Positions 62,879-64,000 of a DNA stretch of 64,000 nucleotides are shown here, piece after piece (within the stretch, counting starts at the first letter, position 1; every line of letters begins with the position of its first letter). The DNA lies in the NCBI RefSeq assembly GCF_050717635.1, contig NZ_JBOITO010000036.1, forward strand, positions 310,001-374,000, in the 5' to 3' direction. The DNA comes from Clostridium_AD sp050717635. GTDB lineage: Bacteria > Bacillota > Clostridia > Clostridiales > Clostridiaceae. The notes beneath the pieces are model-generated. The model ran no database searches and was not told the DNA's origin. It worked only from the letters and a program-made list of their open reading frames with translations. The position numbers were made by a program, and so were the translations under genes.

Positions 62879-64000
62879 CTACTCCAATTTCATAATAATA
62901 TTAGGACAATTTAAATTTTGTACAGTTACGAAATCCTCACTCGCCTCTTCCTCAGGCTTTTCAGTTATTGTAAGCTTTACACCATCCGTACACTTGTTAA
63001 AGTGGATGTACTTAATGGATACAAGCTTATACTTCTCCTGAATCTCCTCTACTAATAATGCCCTAAGATCAAATTCAATTTCCTCATTATCGTAAGCATC
63101 ATTTTGATCTGTAATCATTTCCTCTACATCTATAATTCCAATTCTTAAAAGTTCGATTAAAACTTCTGAAAACTTTCTCATTGTAGGTATAAGCTTTCTA
63201 TAATCTAAAACACTCTTACTATTATATAATTGCATCAAGGTCTTTAAATCTGAATCTTTGGTTGACACTAGAAAATTTAATATTACAGAAATTATTTCCC
63301 TATATTGCAATCTATTTTTCTGCTTTAAAATAAGTTCATTATCTTCATTATCTATAAGGTCTATTAGAATCTCATCTTCGGCGTCCTCTTTAAAATAAAG
63401 CTTTTGGTCATTAAACATGGAATTTATATTGAATTTCTTACTTAGTTTAGCCTTGAACAGTGGATTAAATAATTTAAATACATTGCCAAGCTTTAGTGCA
63501 TCCATCTCGATGGGTTTGAGCAGATCATCTTTTATATTAATTCTCTTATTGTTATAGTAAAAACTTGCTTCGTAAAGCGCCTTCTTATATTCATCTTTAA
63601 AATGGAAATGAGAAGTTATAAGTTCTCCAGCTTTATAGGAAATATTAATTAGAAGTTCTTTTATCCTTGAAAGCTGCTTTAAAGACTCGTAATTATCCTT
63701 AGTAATCTCAACATCAGTCCTACTAAGTCTTTCTTCCTCAATAATAATTATAGCCTTTAGTTCATCAAACTTCTTATTTTGTTCTACAAGCACCTCTATA
63801 TTTTTCAGGAAATTATCCTCAAAATCTCTTTGTTCTATAGAAAATATATTCTCTCTTGTTCTATATATAAAATTATTTACAACATTTATCTGTGCAGTTA
63901 TAAGATTATTTAAATTTTCAACAGCTAAAAGTCCTTGTGAGAAATTCTTCCTCTTTAAGCTCATCTCCAAAATCATTTGGTTAATATCTATCTGAGTTTT
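62879..64000 (-). CDS. JetA/MukF-like kleisin of a Wadjet-type system, cut by window edge
   Basis: At least 365 residues, helical, with middle LLKPIEMDALKLGNVFKLFNPLFKAKLS and C-terminal ENGLVEEIQEKYKLVSIKYIHF-type region, resembling the JetA (former DUF5716) family. The frame stays open through the window edge at 64000 and the first in-window ATG (63976) has no ribosome binding site, so the true N-terminus lies outside. It would bridge the SMC heads together with the JetB-like protein. Confidence 0.75.
   Translation of the reverse strand, partial: KTQIDINQMILEMSLKRKNFSQGLLAVENLNNLITAQINVVNNFIYRTRENIFSIEQRDFEDNFLKNIEVLVEQNKKFDELKAIIIIEEERLSRTDVEITKDNYESLKQLSRIKELLINISYKAGELITSHFHFKDEYKKALYEASFYYNNKRINIKDDLLKPIEMDALKLGNVFKLFNPLFKAKLSKKFNINSMFNDQKLYFKEDAEDEILIDLIDNEDNELILKQKNRLQYREIISVILNFLVSTKDSDLKTLMQLYNSKSVLDYRKLIPTMRKFSEVLIELLRIGIIDVEEMITDQNDAYDNEEIEFDLRALLVEEIQEKYKLVSIKYIHFNKCTDGVKLTITEKPEEEASEDFVTVQNLNCPNIIMKLE

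Overview
The window is AT-rich DNA from an anaerobic, spore-forming, motile low-GC Gram-positive bacterium, most likely Clostridium sensu stricto. The grounds are a glycyl-radical enzyme microcompartment, a gerK-type germination operon, cell-wall-binding-2 (CWB2) surface proteins, a soluble chemotaxis transducer and strong AGGAGG-type ribosome binding sites with several TTG/GTG starts. No rRNA, tRNA, CRISPR array or intact transposase was seen.

Positions 398-20597 hold a choline-degrading bacterial microcompartment (BMC) locus. A long minus-strand operon (18931 to 3870) encodes choline trimethylamine-lyase CutC and its activase CutD, two aldehyde-dehydrogenase homologues, PduL phosphotransacylase, EutQ, an RnfC/PduS-like flavo-Fe-S protein, EutJ, EutP/PduV and EutT-like accessory proteins, and eight shell proteins (three conventional hexamer subunits, one of them with a long tail, two permuted hexamer subunits, two tandem-domain trimer subunits, one EutN pentamer subunit). 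The inferred flow is choline to trimethylamine plus acetaldehyde; acetaldehyde to acetyl-CoA and acetyl phosphate, or to ethanol by the iron alcohol dehydrogenase at 398. A PocR-domain histidine kinase and AraC-type response regulator (1780-3746) probably sense the substrate. A DMT-family permease with a small winged-helix-like protein (20597-19238) lies upstream. The operon and the permease unit are preceded by two copies of the same roughly 240-bp promoter plus leader, which ties them into one regulon; a weaker copy of the operator sits upstream of the alcohol dehydrogenase. One aldehyde dehydrogenase homologue has Ser in place of the catalytic Cys.

Positions 21000-25000 hold a PLP-dependent enzyme with a sigma-54 promoter, its sigma-54 activator and three matching palindromic activator sites. 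Positions 25200-40120 are a mixed region: a Met/Arg-rich small protein, soluble chemoreceptor, YerB-like lipoprotein, a 2025-residue secreted PHP-type protein with CWB2 anchor, a divergent nucleoside phosphorylase homologue, a HAD phosphatase, a GH13 glycosidase and a ferredoxin-type aldo/keto reductase.

Positions 40300-52300 hold the gerKA-KB-KC operon, a 2-hydroxycarboxylate symporter with a CitA/CitB-like two-component system and a divergent malate-permease-like carrier, a folate transporter subunit under a tetrahydrofolate riboswitch, and a YdjG/YdjI-like envelope-stress pair. Positions 52363-57609 encode a secreted amylopullulanase with the same CWB2 anchor as the PHP protein and twin LacI-type operators. 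From 57827 to the window edge runs a Wadjet/MukBEF-like SMC operon (JetC, JetB and a JetA cut by the window edge) with no JetD nuclease in view.
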